Numbered from the stretch's first letter, positions 40,969 to 49,816 are shown. The stretch: DNA of 64,000 bases from PHAA01 sp022706565 (GCA_040769385.1 JAXGLD010000003.1:310001-374000), one strand, 5' to 3'. Translations and numbers: made by a program. The notes: generated by a model not told the origin, from the sequence alone.

Positions 40969-43434
40969 TTGGATACCAGCCAATTTAAACTCAAACCCAA
41001 AGATCTATCCAGAAGATGCAGACCGTCTTCTTTTCGGTTCGGCAGTACTGCCGAAATCGATCCCTTGCGGGGTATCATCGGCCAAGAGAGGGCGGTGCGC
41101 TCGCTGGGATTTGCGCTGGATATTAAGAACGAGGGTTACAATGTGTACCTGTCCGGATACTTTGGCACCGGTAAATCAACCCTGGCCCGGGAGATGGTTC
41201 ATGAGAGGGCCAGCCGCGATCCGGTACCAAACGACTGGTGTTATGTCAACAATTTCAAGCAGCAGGAGAATCCTCAGGCGGTAAGCCTGCCGGCTGGCTG
41301 GGGTCAGCAGTTCCGCAATGATGTGGCGGCGGCCATGGACAATTTCGCCAAGAACATCGGCAAGGCTTTCCAGGAAGAGGCCTTTGAGCTGCAAAAGAAC
41401 GCCCTTGTGAATAAATTCATGGAGGATGGCAACCTTATCTATGTGCGCTTGGAGGAGGAAGTGCGCGCCTACGGCTTCACTATCTCCCGAACCCAGGCCG
41501 GGGTCAACAGTATCCCGTTAAAAGAGGATGGCTCGCATCTGAGCCAGGATGAGTTTATAGCCCTGCCTGAAGAGGAACGGGTGGAATTGATGCGGAAAGG
41601 CGCCTTGGTGCAGGAGCGTATCAACGAATCCTATCGGCAGTACCGGGAATTGGAAAAACAACTCAAAGAAAAGCTAAGAGAATTGGAGCTGGAGACCGCG
41701 CGCCAGGTAGCCGCCCCTGACTTTGCCGCCATGGAGACCAAATATGCCCAGCTGGCCGATGTTCTTGAATATCTGGCGGCTATGCAGCAGGATATCCTTG
41801 ATAATATCGAACTATTCAAAGCCAGTGATGACGATGCCGCCATGAGCATATTGCGGCGCTTGGACAAACGGGCTTTACTGCGCCGTTACCAGGTCAATCT
41901 GATTGTGGACAATTCATCCCTCAAGCACGCACCGGTCATTTACGAGACCAATCCCAGCTATGCCAATCTGTTTGGTCAGATCGAATTTGAGAGTGAGTTC
42001 GGTGTGCTGACCACCGACTTTTCCCGCATCAGAGCCGGGTCCATCCATAAAGCCAATGGCGGCTATCTGATAATGAATGTCTATGATATCATAAGAAACT
42101 ACTACGTCTGGGATAAACTGAAGCGGGTCCTCAAAAACGACGAAATCGTGGTAGAGAGCCTCACCAAAACCTTCGGCCTGGGCAACGCCGAAACCCTGGA
42201 ACCGGAGGCCATACCTATCAATGTCAAGGTGGTTCTTGTTGGTGATCCCCAATACTACTACCTACTTTATAATTTCGATGAGGAATTCCAGAAACTCTTC
42301 AAGATAAAAGCCGATTTCGACATCGTCATGGACCGAACCCCTTCAAATACCAGGGATTATGCCCGTTTCGTCAGTTCAGTCTGCAGCAAGAAAAACTTGA
42401 GGCATTTCAAGCCCGGGGCTGTAGCCCAGGTAGTCGACTACGGCAGCCGCATGGCCGATGACCAGAACAAATTGAGCACCCTGTTCAACAAACTGGTGGA
42501 GATAATCTATGAGGCCAATTGCTGGGCCGGTTATGATAATGCCGAGCTGGTGGATCGTGAACACGTTCGCCGGGCCATAGCTGAGAAGCACGACCGGTCG
42601 GCCATGATCGAGGAGCGAATGCAGGATTATATCGAGCAGGACACCATACTGATCGATGTCTCCGGCAGCAAGGTGGGACAACTGAACGGGCTGGCAGTGT
42701 ATCAGGTGGGGGACCACCAGTTCGGCAAACCGGTCCGTATCACTGCCAAAACCTTTATGGGTGAAAAAGGACTGGTCAATATTGAGCGGGAAATCCACCT
42801 GAGCGGCAGCATTCACAGCAAAGGGGTCCTGACCTTGAATGGTTATCTAGGTGCTCAATACGCCCAGGACAAACCTCTGTCCCTATCGGCCAGCCTGACT
42901 ATTGAGCAAAATTATGCCGGGATTGAAGGGGATAGCGCCTCCAGCGCGGAGCTGTATGCTTTGCTGTCTAGTTTGGCGGACGTACCGCTGCGACAGGGAA
43001 TCGCGGTGACCGGATCGGTCAATCAAAATGGAGAGATACAAGCAATCGGCGGGGTAAATCATAAAATCGAAGGCTTCTTCAAGGTATGCGAGAAACGAGG
43101 TTTGGATGGTGAACAGGGAGTCATCATTCCCTGGCAGAATATCCGCAACCTTATGCTGGATGAAGAGGTCATCGCCGCGGTGAGAGCCAAGAAATTCAAT
43201 ATCTGGGCCATCAAACATGTTGACCAAGGTCTGGAGATCCTGACCGGATTGCCAGCTGGGGAGCGCAAGGATAACGGGGAATTTCCCCCCGACACTATTC
43301 ATTACCGGGTTAACCGCCGCTTGAACGATTGGATCAACCGCAGCAGCTTACGATTAATGGGGGCGGGGGCGGCCAAACCAGGCCAGATGGCTGGTCCGGG
43401 ACCAAGGCGCAGGAGCCGGAGGATGGAACTGTGA
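40969..43434 (+). CDS. Lon family ATP-dependent protease (AAA_32, LonB-like)
   Basis: ATP-dependent protease of 821 residues. Walker A is GYFGTGKST (about 63-71). A long helical insertion (about 190-300) lies inside the ATPase part. The protease domain has the catalytic serine in EGDSASSAE (about 653-661) and the lysine in GVNHKIEGFF (about 693-702). The N-terminal substrate domain of standard Lon is missing, and the layout fits the AAA_32/LonB-like group. TTG 40969 is supported by GGAGGTG. The C-terminal tail is rich in Gly, Pro and Arg. The substrate is unknown. Confidence 0.9.
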   Translation: MDTSQFKLKPKDLSRRCRPSSFRFGSTAEIDPLRGIIGQERAVRSLGFALDIKNEGYNVYLSGYFGTGKSTLAREMVHERASRDPVPNDWCYVNNFKQQENPQAVSLPAGWGQQFRNDVAAAMDNFAKNIGKAFQEEAFELQKNALVNKFMEDGNLIYVRLEEEVRAYGFTISRTQAGVNSIPLKEDGSHLSQDEFIALPEEERVELMRKGALVQERINESYRQYRELEKQLKEKLRELELETARQVAAPDFAAMETKYAQLADVLEYLAAMQQDILDNIELFKASDDDAAMSILRRLDKRALLRRYQVNLIVDNSSLKHAPVIYETNPSYANLFGQIEFESEFGVLTTDFSRIRAGSIHKANGGYLIMNVYDIIRNYYVWDKLKRVLKNDEIVVESLTKTFGLGNAETLEPEAIPINVKVVLVGDPQYYYLLYNFDEEFQKLFKIKADFDIVMDRTPSNTRDYARFVSSVCSKKNLRHFKPGAVAQVVDYGSRMADDQNKLSTLFNKLVEIIYEANCWAGYDNAELVDREHVRRAIAEKHDRSAMIEERMQDYIEQDTILIDVSGSKVGQLNGLAVYQVGDHQFGKPVRITAKTFMGEKGLVNIEREIHLSGSIHSKGVLTLNGYLGAQYAQDKPLSLSASLTIEQNYAGIEGDSASSAELYALLSSLADVPLRQGIAVTGSVNQNGEIQAIGGVNHKIEGFFKVCEKRGLDGEQGVIIPWQNIRNLMLDEEVIAAVRAKKFNIWAIKHVDQGLEILTGLPAGERKDNGEFPPDTIHYRVNRRLNDWINRSSLRLMGAGAAKPGQMAGPGPRRRSRRMEL

Positions 43435-43754
43435 GCAGGAGAAAAGTTATACTGGCCATTTTGACGATAATGCTGGTTTTTGGGACGATGGGATGCGGGT
43501 ACAATTACCGGTCTTTACTGCCAGGCGCCAAGACTGAGGAAGCTGCTTTGATTAAGGTCAATATCCGGTTTAACGACCAGGCTGAGGTCGAATGCTATGT
43601 GAAAAGCCTGGGGATCGACCCGGAGGCCCAGGTTTATGCAGGCGGTCCCTCCCTCAATTATATGTATGACCAGGACGGCAATGTCATAGGCTCTTATAAC
43701 TATCAGAACGTGCTCTACATGAAAGTGCTGCCCGACGGTACAGTCAGCGACTAA
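43431..43754 (+). CDS. Putative lipoprotein (107 aa)
   Basis: No recognised family. From GTG 43431 (GGAGG eight bases upstream, overlapping the Lon stop) the protein has a signal sequence SRRKVILAILTIMLVFGTMGC with a lipobox-like TMGC (the -3 residue is Thr, not the usual Leu), then a short extracytoplasmic domain rich in Tyr and Asn (SLNYMYDQDGNVIGSYNYQN). Translational overlap suggests it is in the Lon transcript. Confidence 0.68.
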   Translation: MSRRKVILAILTIMLVFGTMGCGYNYRSLLPGAKTEEAALIKVNIRFNDQAEVECYVKSLGIDPEAQVYAGGPSLNYMYDQDGNVIGSYNYQNVLYMKVLPDGTVSD

Positions 43755-43778
43755 TCCAAGCGAAAGGGGAATATCTTC

Positions 43779-43979
43779 ATGGAACAGGTAGAAGCTAAAT
43801 GCATGCTATGCAGTAAGGTTTACCAACTGGATGAAGACAATAAGGATTTCAAAAAGGTAGTAGAGAAGAAGGCCGCCGATCCCAGCAAGCCGGGGACTTT
43901 CATATGCGACCGGTGCGCCAACAAAATACGGTACGAATCGGACGAGAAGAAGAAGCATCCCAAACCCTCCAGCAATTAA
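43779..43979 (+). CDS. DUF2197 (YlaI-like) small zinc-binding protein
   Basis: A 66-residue protein with two CxxC pairs (CMLC at 8-11 and CDRC at 43-46) around a charged middle, and a lysine-rich tail. The pattern fits YlaI/DUF2197, of unknown function. ATG with AAAGGGGA upstream. It is the last plus-strand gene before a minus-strand gene. Confidence 0.82.
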   Translation: MEQVEAKCMLCSKVYQLDEDNKDFKKVVEKKAADPSKPGTFICDRCANKIRYESDEKKKHPKPSSN

Positions 43980-43991
43980 CCAGCGGGCAGG

Positions 43992-44540
43992 CTATTGCCA
44001 GGGTTCGTACCAATGATAGTCGATCAAGTCGATTCCTTTTTCGAGGGCGGCCTTTTCAGTGTAGTAATTAACTGTTCCGGCATAGACGTCGACCCAATAT
44101 GGATACTGGCGCCACAGTCTATAATTGACATCACCGGTATCATTGATTTCCAGGGTATCATACCAATTGCCCTGGATCTCTACCGGCTGGGCCAGAAAGA
44201 TCGTGGTGCCGAAGGGAATAATGGGTTCCAGGGCGTTTCCGCCCTCATTTAGCGGGTGGCGGGGATGGACTGCTCCGGAACCCAGGAAGTATCCCCGGGA
44301 GGAAGCAGAAGCTGGCTCCTCGGCGTACGAGGTGTAATAGGTGGACTTCTGGTTCTCGACCGCGAACCGCACAAACCACACCGGTTCGGGGGCGGGGGGC
44401 AGGACAGGAGGCTGATTCAGCTCGGTTTCAGGCACCGGTTTGGTATCGGGTTGGTAGGCTGACTGGAAAAAGAAATAGGACGCCAGGAACAAAGCCAGAA
44501 TCGCCAGCGGGAAAAATACTATCCGCCCATCTCTCAACAT
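43992..44540 (-). CDS. Secreted/membrane-anchored 3D-domain (double-psi beta-barrel) protein
   Basis: Protein of 182 residues with an N-terminal membrane anchor (about 9-28), a proline-rich linker and a C-terminal domain like the 3D domain of cell-wall lytic proteins: VIPFG-type segment PIIPFGTTIFL and INDTGDVNYRLW, then YWVDVYAG. The usual acidic residues DTG and D..V are seen. ATG 44540 with AGGAGG eight bases upstream. A role in wall turnover or in germination is possible; convergent with the DUF2197 gene. Confidence 0.72.
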   Translation of the reverse strand: MLRDGRIVFFPLAILALFLASYFFFQSAYQPDTKPVPETELNQPPVLPPAPEPVWFVRFAVENQKSTYYTSYAEEPASASSRGYFLGSGAVHPRHPLNEGGNALEPIIPFGTTIFLAQPVEIQGNWYDTLEINDTGDVNYRLWRQYPYWVDVYAGTVNYYTEKAALEKGIDLIDYHWYEPWQ

Positions 44541-44654
44541 CGACAACACCTCCTGCTATTGCTTATTGTGGCTGGATTAAAAATGTTTTATGAATTGCAG
44601 ATTGTGGATGGCACAATAATGGCAGTATTTTAAATACAAAGGGGCACTGATGGA

Positions 44655-45086
44655 ATGACACCAGTGAATCAGGGAATCGACGAAAACCTGTTCGCCTATT
44701 TAACAAAATCAATCGAGCAAGCACCATTCTATAAGCTGCTGGGGATTGAATTGTTGAGCATTGCTCCCGGCCAAGCTGTTTTTGAGATGGAAGCCCGGCA
44801 CGAGCATACCAATTCCATCGGACTGATACAGGGGGGACTGGTCAGTTCCCTGGCGGATACCTCCATGGGCATCGCGGTGCGCAGTCTGGGCGTGAATGGG
44901 GCTACCGTAGATTTATCGGTCGGGTTCACTGGATCGGCGCGGTTGGGGGATGTTCTGCGGGCGGAAGGCAGAGTGGTTAAAGCTGGGAAGGAGATTATAT
45001 TTACCGAGACCAAGGTTACAGCCGGCAAACGGCTTATATGTTACAGCAAAGCAACTTTCTACAAGGTCGCCGAGCTTGAATATTAA
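44655..45086 (+). CDS. PaaI family hotdog-fold thioesterase
   Basis: Thioesterase of 143 residues. The hotdog core and active-site region are visible in EHTNSIGLIQGGLVSSLADTS (about 49-69; HxN...GG...D pattern), followed by VDLSVGFTGSARLGDVLRAEG. PaaI enzymes hydrolyse aryl- or acyl-CoA. ATG 44655 with AAAGGGGC upstream. Whether it belongs with the beta-oxidation genes seven kilobases away is unknown. Confidence 0.88.
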   Translation: MTPVNQGIDENLFAYLTKSIEQAPFYKLLGIELLSIAPGQAVFEMEARHEHTNSIGLIQGGLVSSLADTSMGIAVRSLGVNGATVDLSVGFTGSARLGDVLRAEGRVVKAGKEIIFTETKVTAGKRLICYSKATFYKVAELEY

Positions 45087-45103
45087 ATGATGGAGAGGAC
45101 ACT

Positions 45104-45391
45104 TTGGCCAAGGATCTGTTTAACCTAAAGGAATATGGCATAGTCACTTTTAAATCTACATCTCAAGCCTTAAAAGCGGAGCGGGTATTAAAAGAGGCCT
45201 CCGCTGATTTTTTGGTTATACCGACCCCCCGCCAGATATCAGCCAGCTGCGGTCTGGCGGTTAAGGTTGCTCCGGAGAATCTAGATTACGTGCGGTCGGC
45301 TCTGCATGATAAATTGGTGCAGATTGAGGGGGTATACCACTTCACAGCTGCGGATGGGGAATCCCGATTGGAGAAACTAGGTCATGACTGA
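45104..45391 (+). CDS. DUF3343 protein (putative Se/S carrier-like)
   Basis: Protein of 95 residues that fits DUF3343, small proteins often annotated as putative selenium/sulfur carriers. The core is GIVTFKSTSQALKAERVL, then VIPTPRQISASCGLAVKV, with one conserved cysteine in SASCGLA. TTG 45104 with GGAGAGG upstream. Its end overlaps the helicase gene by eight bases. A link with the selenocysteine formate dehydrogenase in this window is possible but unproven. Confidence 0.78.
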   Translation: MAKDLFNLKEYGIVTFKSTSQALKAERVLKEASADFLVIPTPRQISASCGLAVKVAPENLDYVRSALHDKLVQIEGVYHFTAADGESRLEKLGHD

Positions 45392-47447
45392 TTATTCGTC
45401 CAGCGAGCCGATTTTCGCGTCTGAAGGCCCTTTGGCCAAGGTTCTGGACGGTTATATCTACCGGGAGGAGCAGGTGCGGTTCGCCCGGGCGGTAGGCGAT
45501 GCCCTGCAGGACGAACATTTCCTGGTGGCGGAAGCCGGGACCGGGGTCGGCAAGACTTATGGATACCTGGTGCCGGCCTTGTTATGGGCACTGCAAAACC
45601 GGGAAAAGGTAGTGGTCTCGACCAAGACCAAAGCACTCCAGCAACAGATCGTAGACCGCGACTTGCCCCAACTGGCACAAGCCCTGGATCTTGATCTCAA
45701 GTATGTCGAAGCCAAAGGCCGGGAGAATTACCTGTGCTGGAACAAGTACCAGCGAATACTGTCGGGCCGCAAAGCCCTTGAAAAAGATCAGGTCGAGTTC
45801 TTCCAGAAGATGATGATCTGGGCTGAAGCTACGCGTAGCGGTGACCGCAAGGAATTGGGCCTCAGCCCGGAACTTATGCGCCACTGGCCGGTGGTGATGG
45901 CTGACCGCAACAGCTGTTTGCGGGAGAAATGCCAGTACCATGATAAATGCTTCCGGCTGCGGATGATCAAATCCATGGCCAAGGCCGATCTGATTGTGAC
46001 CAACCATGCCCTGTTGTTGTCGGACGTGCTGGTTGACAACCATATCCTGCCGGAATTCACTTCCCTCATCATAGACGAGGCTCACACCTTCATCAAGGAG
46101 ACCTTCGACCGTCTGGCTTTCCGTTTTAGTCAAAACGAATTTCTGCATTTGCTGGGTCTGCTGCACCAACAGGAACGCCGAGCCCGCAAAGGCTTCCTGG
46201 TCCACCTGCGCAGCCAATTTAGCCAGCTCGGTACTTATGTGGACGAATGCGAAAAACTGGTCGAGGGGCTGCGCGATGCTGCCAAAAAACTGTTCACCGG
46301 CTTTACCAAGGGCTTGGCCCTGCCGCCTCAGTATAACTTTACCCACATCCTTACCCTCGATGATCGGGAGCAGGGCTGGATGGCGGAAATACTTGCCACT
46401 TATGCGCAGGAGTTCAACCCCGGCCTGGATCTGCTGGTACAGCGCCTCGATGAATTGGTTCGGGAATTGGAAGGGGAAGAGGAAAGCAGCGATCTATTGG
46501 AGTTAGTTTCCGCTTTACAGGATGCCGGCAACACCTTGTTCAGTATTTTGATCGAGGAGTTAAACCGGGAGCAGGCTATCAGTTGGGTGGAGTTCAACCA
46601 GGGGCAGGCAATGGCCGTATGCGCCGGGGGAGTAGATACCGGCAGCCTGCTGGCCAGTCAGCTTTACGGCCGGCTGAAGAGCCTGGTCATGGTTTCAGCC
46701 ACTCTAGCCGTGGGAGGCAAATTTGACAATTTCATAGCCCGCGCCGGACTGCAGGAGGTAGGCCGGGAGGGGCGGCTGATCACCCATTTGGAGAATTCGC
46801 CCTTCGACTATGATCGGCAAGCTGCACTGTATGTGGTGCAAGATCTGCCCGACCCGAGTAGTCATTCTTTCAATCCGGCCGTATTCCAGGTGCTGGAGAA
46901 TATATTTGCCGCCCGGGGCGGCCAGACCATGGTCCTGTTTACTTCCCGCCAGCAATTGCAGGAAGCCTCCCTGGCCCTGAGGCCTTTCTGCCAGAAGCAA
47001 TCCCTCAACCTGCTGGTACAGCACGAGGACGGCGATTTCGCCACCCTGATGGATGACTTCGTCTACGAGGATAACAGCATACTGATGGGGGTGGAAACCT
47101 TCTGGGAGGGCATCGATCTGCGCGGCGACGTTTTACGCTGCCTGGTGATCGTCAAGCTCCCCTTCCGCTCACCTTCCGACCCTTACTGCAGTGCCTGGGA
47201 AAGGCACTATCAAACCGCCGGCCAGAGCAGCTTCAAACACTTTATGCTCCCCGACGCCGCCCTGCGCTTCAAACAGGGGGTGGGACGACTGATCCGCAGT
47301 GAAACTGACCGGGGCGCGGTAGTAGTATTGGATAGACGCTTGGTGGACCGCCAGTACGGGCAGGTCTTCCGCACCAGCATTCCCATTCGGAACCTCATCT
47401 TGATTCCCCGGGAGCATCTAGTCGGCGAGCTGGGCCGATGGGGCTAA
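45384..47447 (+). CDS. dinG: DinG-family superfamily 2 DNA helicase (XPD-like)
   Basis: Helicase of 687 residues, 5'-3' type by family. Walker A is AEAGTGVGKT (about 49-58), the DEAH box IIDEAHT (about 230-236), and motif VI KQGVGRLIRS near the C-terminus. Four cysteines in the XPD-like position (LCWNK about 117; CLREKCQYHDKC about 178-189) can hold a [4Fe-4S] cluster. ATG 45384 lies within the end of DUF3343. No exonuclease domain is attached, unlike Bacillus DinG. Likely role in repair of replication-blocking structures. Confidence 0.9.
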   Translation: MTDYSSSEPIFASEGPLAKVLDGYIYREEQVRFARAVGDALQDEHFLVAEAGTGVGKTYGYLVPALLWALQNREKVVVSTKTKALQQQIVDRDLPQLAQALDLDLKYVEAKGRENYLCWNKYQRILSGRKALEKDQVEFFQKMMIWAEATRSGDRKELGLSPELMRHWPVVMADRNSCLREKCQYHDKCFRLRMIKSMAKADLIVTNHALLLSDVLVDNHILPEFTSLIIDEAHTFIKETFDRLAFRFSQNEFLHLLGLLHQQERRARKGFLVHLRSQFSQLGTYVDECEKLVEGLRDAAKKLFTGFTKGLALPPQYNFTHILTLDDREQGWMAEILATYAQEFNPGLDLLVQRLDELVRELEGEEESSDLLELVSALQDAGNTLFSILIEELNREQAISWVEFNQGQAMAVCAGGVDTGSLLASQLYGRLKSLVMVSATLAVGGKFDNFIARAGLQEVGREGRLITHLENSPFDYDRQAALYVVQDLPDPSSHSFNPAVFQVLENIFAARGGQTMVLFTSRQQLQEASLALRPFCQKQSLNLLVQHEDGDFATLMDDFVYEDNSILMGVETFWEGIDLRGDVLRCLVIVKLPFRSPSDPYCSAWERHYQTAGQSSFKHFMLPDAALRFKQGVGRLIRSETDRGAVVVLDRRLVDRQYGQVFRTSIPIRNLILIPREHLVGELGRWG

Positions 47448-47605
47448 ACTCTGCATAAAAACCGCTTTGCCATCATATTCATAAAGGTAACATTTCTCCT
47501 CCCGTCATCATACAATAAACAAGACGCACGGTGTACAGCAGATGGGCCCAAGAGGTCTGTCCCGATCCGGAGGGTAGCGGCAAATCTAAAGAAGGGGTGA
47601 AAGCG

Positions 47606-47671
47606 GTGAAGGTCTACTATTTCAAATTACCAGTTTTCTTAAGGAATCTCTTGGCCAAAATATGGGGATAA
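47606..47671 (+). CDS. spoVM: Stage V sporulation protein SpoVM-like micropeptide (21 aa)
   Basis: A very small frame, GTG 47606 to TAA 47669-47671, reads VKVYYFKLPVFLRNLLAKIWG. It aligns without gaps with Bacillus SpoVM (MKFYTIKLPKFL...), sharing MK-Y--KLP-FL, the helix-breaking proline at position 9 and an amphipathic helix after it. SpoVM sits on the convex forespore membrane and recruits the SpoIVA coat base. GAAGGGGTGA lies just upstream at good spacing. An in-frame GTG at 47597 would add three residues. The call rests on pattern similarity in a short peptide. Confidence 0.72.
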   Translation: MKVYYFKLPVFLRNLLAKIWG

Positions 47672-47763
47672 AAGCCAGGCGTGGCGCCATGCCTGCCCTG
47701 TACTTCATAATCGCCGCTGCACTGATACTAGTCGGATTGGTGCTGTTGGCCACAGCAAAATAG
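47662..47763 (+). CDS. Possible 33-aa single-helix membrane peptide
   Basis: ATG 47662 to TAG 47763 overlaps the end of spoVM by ten bases in another frame. The peptide has a basic start (MGIKARRGA) and one hydrophobic helix (ALYFIIAAALILVGLVLLAT). The ribosome-binding site is not clear (AAGGAA is 15 bases upstream), so translation may depend on coupling to spoVM. Not a recognised family; it may be chance. Confidence 0.35.
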   Translation: MGIKARRGAMPALYFIIAAALILVGLVLLATAK

Positions 47764-47802
47764 GGAACTTGAGCGATAGTCACTATCTGCCGGTTCCCTA
47801 TT
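47759..47802. terminator. Bidirectional terminator between spoVM region and TIGR04086 gene
   Basis: Perfect 10-bp arms AATAGGGAAC (47759-47768) and GTTCCCTATT (47793-47802), with an inner hairpin GATAGT-C-ACTATC. Flanking sequence is A/T-rich on both sides and the element lies between convergent transcripts. From the DinG-like stop (47447) to 47830 the region otherwise holds only spoVM and the small membrane frame. Confidence 0.7.
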
Positions 47803-47830
47803 ATTATTTACTTCAAATGCGATTCGGATT

Positions 47831-48202
47831 CTACCTGCCCTCGCTCAAGCCTACACCCAGGACACCGCCCAGGGAGCCCGCCACCAAGCAGGCGGTAAGG
47901 GTGTATATGAATCCCATTATATATATGTGGGTGGGCTGGGCTAAAAACGTGGTTATCAACATGACGATAAAGAACATCAAGCCCACGGTTGCACCCCTTG
48001 CCAATCCCCGGTTGCCGTAGGCTTTGGCGACCACCGCCCCACCGGTAAAGACGCTTAACACCATGATGGCCTTACCCAGTAAATTAAGGACTGTTTCCTG
48101 GATTCCGGTGTAGTAAACAACTGCAGCTGCCAGGGTACACAGGATTATACCCATGGCTAACGCTATCCCCAAGCCTTTCAATTCTGCCGGTATTTTCACC
48201 AT
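47831..48202 (-). CDS. TIGR04086 family membrane protein
   Basis: Protein of 123 residues with four hydrophobic segments and the pattern of the TIGR04086 family (GKAIMVLSVFTGGAVVAKAYGNRGLARGATVG in the middle), found in spore-forming Firmicutes. Function unknown. ATG 48202 has AGGAGGAGG upstream on the minus strand. Confidence 0.78.
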   Translation of the reverse strand: MVKIPAELKGLGIALAMGIILCTLAAAVVYYTGIQETVLNLLGKAIMVLSVFTGGAVVAKAYGNRGLARGATVGLMFFIVMLITTFLAQPTHIYIMGFIYTLTACLVAGSLGGVLGVGLSEGR

Positions 48203-48253
48203 ACAGCACCTCCTCCTGTAGAAAAATATGTAAGTTGATATGAAAATATGACC

Positions 48254-48282
48254 AATAACTTGGGGACAGGCCCCAAGTTATT
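48254..48282. repeat. Long perfect hairpin (12-bp arms)
   Basis: AATAACTTGGGG (48254-48265), loop ACAGG, CCCCAAGTTATT (48271-48282), followed by a partial repeat AAGTTATT. It lies in the divergent gap between two membrane protein genes and has no T-run. The CTTGGGGACAGGCCCC core resembles REP-like palindromes of Clostridia. No transposase is present. Confidence 0.6.
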
Positions 48283-48376
48283 AAGTTATTGCCGGCCGAT
48301 TATCAAATTCTTTATCAAGAGAATATGCTTGCTCCCGCTCTCATAGATATGGAGTATATTGCGAGGAGGTGGCAGG

Positions 48377-49087
48377 TTGCTGGTTGACAGCCTTCAATGG
48401 AGCATTGCGGCCGGTTTGGGTACAGTACTGGGAGCGGTACTGATATTCATTAAAAGGCGCTGGAGCGCTTCCGGCCTGGCTTTTTTCCTGGGGCTGGCGG
48501 CTGGCGTCATGACCGCCGTAGTAATCTTTGATATGCTACCCTCGGCAATCCTTTACAACGGGGTTGGAAAAGCCTTAGGCGGGATCGCCGTGGGGTTGAT
48601 GCTAATGGTTTGGGGAGACTTTTTCCTGGGAACGCGGAAGTCAGGTTCCCGCAGCTTGCTGGGCCTGGGCTATCTGATAATGCTGGGGATTGCCCTCCAT
48701 GACTTGCCCGAAGGGATGGCCATTGCCCTCGGGGACATTATGAAAAATCGCACCGGAATGGTGATAGCATTGGGGATTGGCATTCACAACATCCCCGAAG
48801 GAATGGCCATTGCAGTACCCCTGGTGATGGCCGGGGTAAAAAAACCCCTCGTATTCTTGCAAATCCTGTTGCTCAGCTTGATAACACCGATGGGCACTCT
48901 GCTGGGCATAATCTTAATATCCCTGCTGCCCTCATTGATGCCCCTTCTGTTGGGGCTGGCATCGGGCATAATGGCCTATCTGGTTGTCTTTCAGCTCTGG
49001 CCTCAGGCCAAGACCCAGGACCAGCACAGCAGCCGCCGCGGCTTTTGGCTGGGCATGGCGGTTATCCTGGCCGCCACCTTCATATGA
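48377..49087 (+). CDS. ZIP family metal transporter
   Basis: Membrane protein of 236 residues with eight hydrophobic segments. The two metal-binding helices carry ALHDLPEGMAIAL (about 111-123) and GIHNIPEGMAIAVP (about 134-147), the HxxPEG motifs of ZIP zinc/iron importers. TTG 48377 is supported by GGAGGTGG; the frame opens at 48359. Metal specificity cannot be predicted. Confidence 0.9.
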   Translation: MLVDSLQWSIAAGLGTVLGAVLIFIKRRWSASGLAFFLGLAAGVMTAVVIFDMLPSAILYNGVGKALGGIAVGLMLMVWGDFFLGTRKSGSRSLLGLGYLIMLGIALHDLPEGMAIALGDIMKNRTGMVIALGIGIHNIPEGMAIAVPLVMAGVKKPLVFLQILLLSLITPMGTLLGIILISLLPSLMPLLLGLASGIMAYLVVFQLWPQAKTQDQHSSRRGFWLGMAVILAATFI

Positions 49088-49242
49088 TGGCGTATTCGCA
49101 CCTTTCTTGACACTCAGAGTGACATCTGGCAGTGTCATCCCAACACCCAAGGCGAATTATGCCTGATCCCCGGATTCCCAAGGTGTATAAATCTCCGCGC
49201 TTAATCCGAAAATAGACCTAAAAAGCTAGGAGACAAGCTGTC

Positions 49243-49686
49243 ATGCCCAATCTTCTATATTTGGCCATTGCTGCGCTGTCCGGAGCCGCCATGGCCCTTC
49301 AGGGAACAGTCAATACCGCCTTAAGCAAAGTGGTGGGCACCTGGGAATCCACCTTGGTCGTTCATATCATCGGCGCCTTGGCCTCGCTGTTGGCGATCAT
49401 TGTATTAGGAATTGGTTTCAGTTTTTTCGGCAAACTGGGCCAGGTGCCCTGGTACGGATTCCTGGGCGGGATTCTCAACGTCGCCATCATTTTTGCCGTA
49501 GTCAGCGCCATGTCCCAGATCGGGGTCGGAAACGCTACTACAGCCATTATCACCGCCCAGTTGATAACCGCCCTGGTGATCGACTGCACCGGGGCTTTTG
49601 GCATGAAACAATATAGTTTTCATTACCGCGATTTGCTGGGGGTAGCGATGCTGGCTGTCGGTGCCCACATTCTATTCATGGATTAA
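49243..49686 (+). CDS. YdcZ/DUF606 family DMT transporter
   Basis: Membrane protein of 147 residues with five hydrophobic segments, the half-size form of the DMT superfamily (AALSGAAMALQGTVNTALSK at the start is typical of YdcZ). Such proteins work as dimers; the substrate is unknown. ATG with CTAGGAGA upstream. A small inverted repeat TGACACT/AGTGTCA (49108-49137) lies in the gap before it. Confidence 0.86.
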   Translation: MPNLLYLAIAALSGAAMALQGTVNTALSKVVGTWESTLVVHIIGALASLLAIIVLGIGFSFFGKLGQVPWYGFLGGILNVAIIFAVVSAMSQIGVGNATTAIITAQLITALVIDCTGAFGMKQYSFHYRDLLGVAMLAVGAHILFMD

Positions 49687-49816
49687 GAATTCAGCAGCTC
49701 TCGGCCCACCCTCCCAAAACTGCATTTTTGTATTAGAATGTAGGAGAGCGAATAACCACACCGCTGACGATGAACCAATAGGTTCATCAGGTTGGCGCGG
49801 CTCGAGGAGGGCAAGC

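Noticed and set aside
48254..48282. Intrinsic terminator
   Set aside because: The stem is strong but no T-run follows on either strand and it lies between divergent genes.
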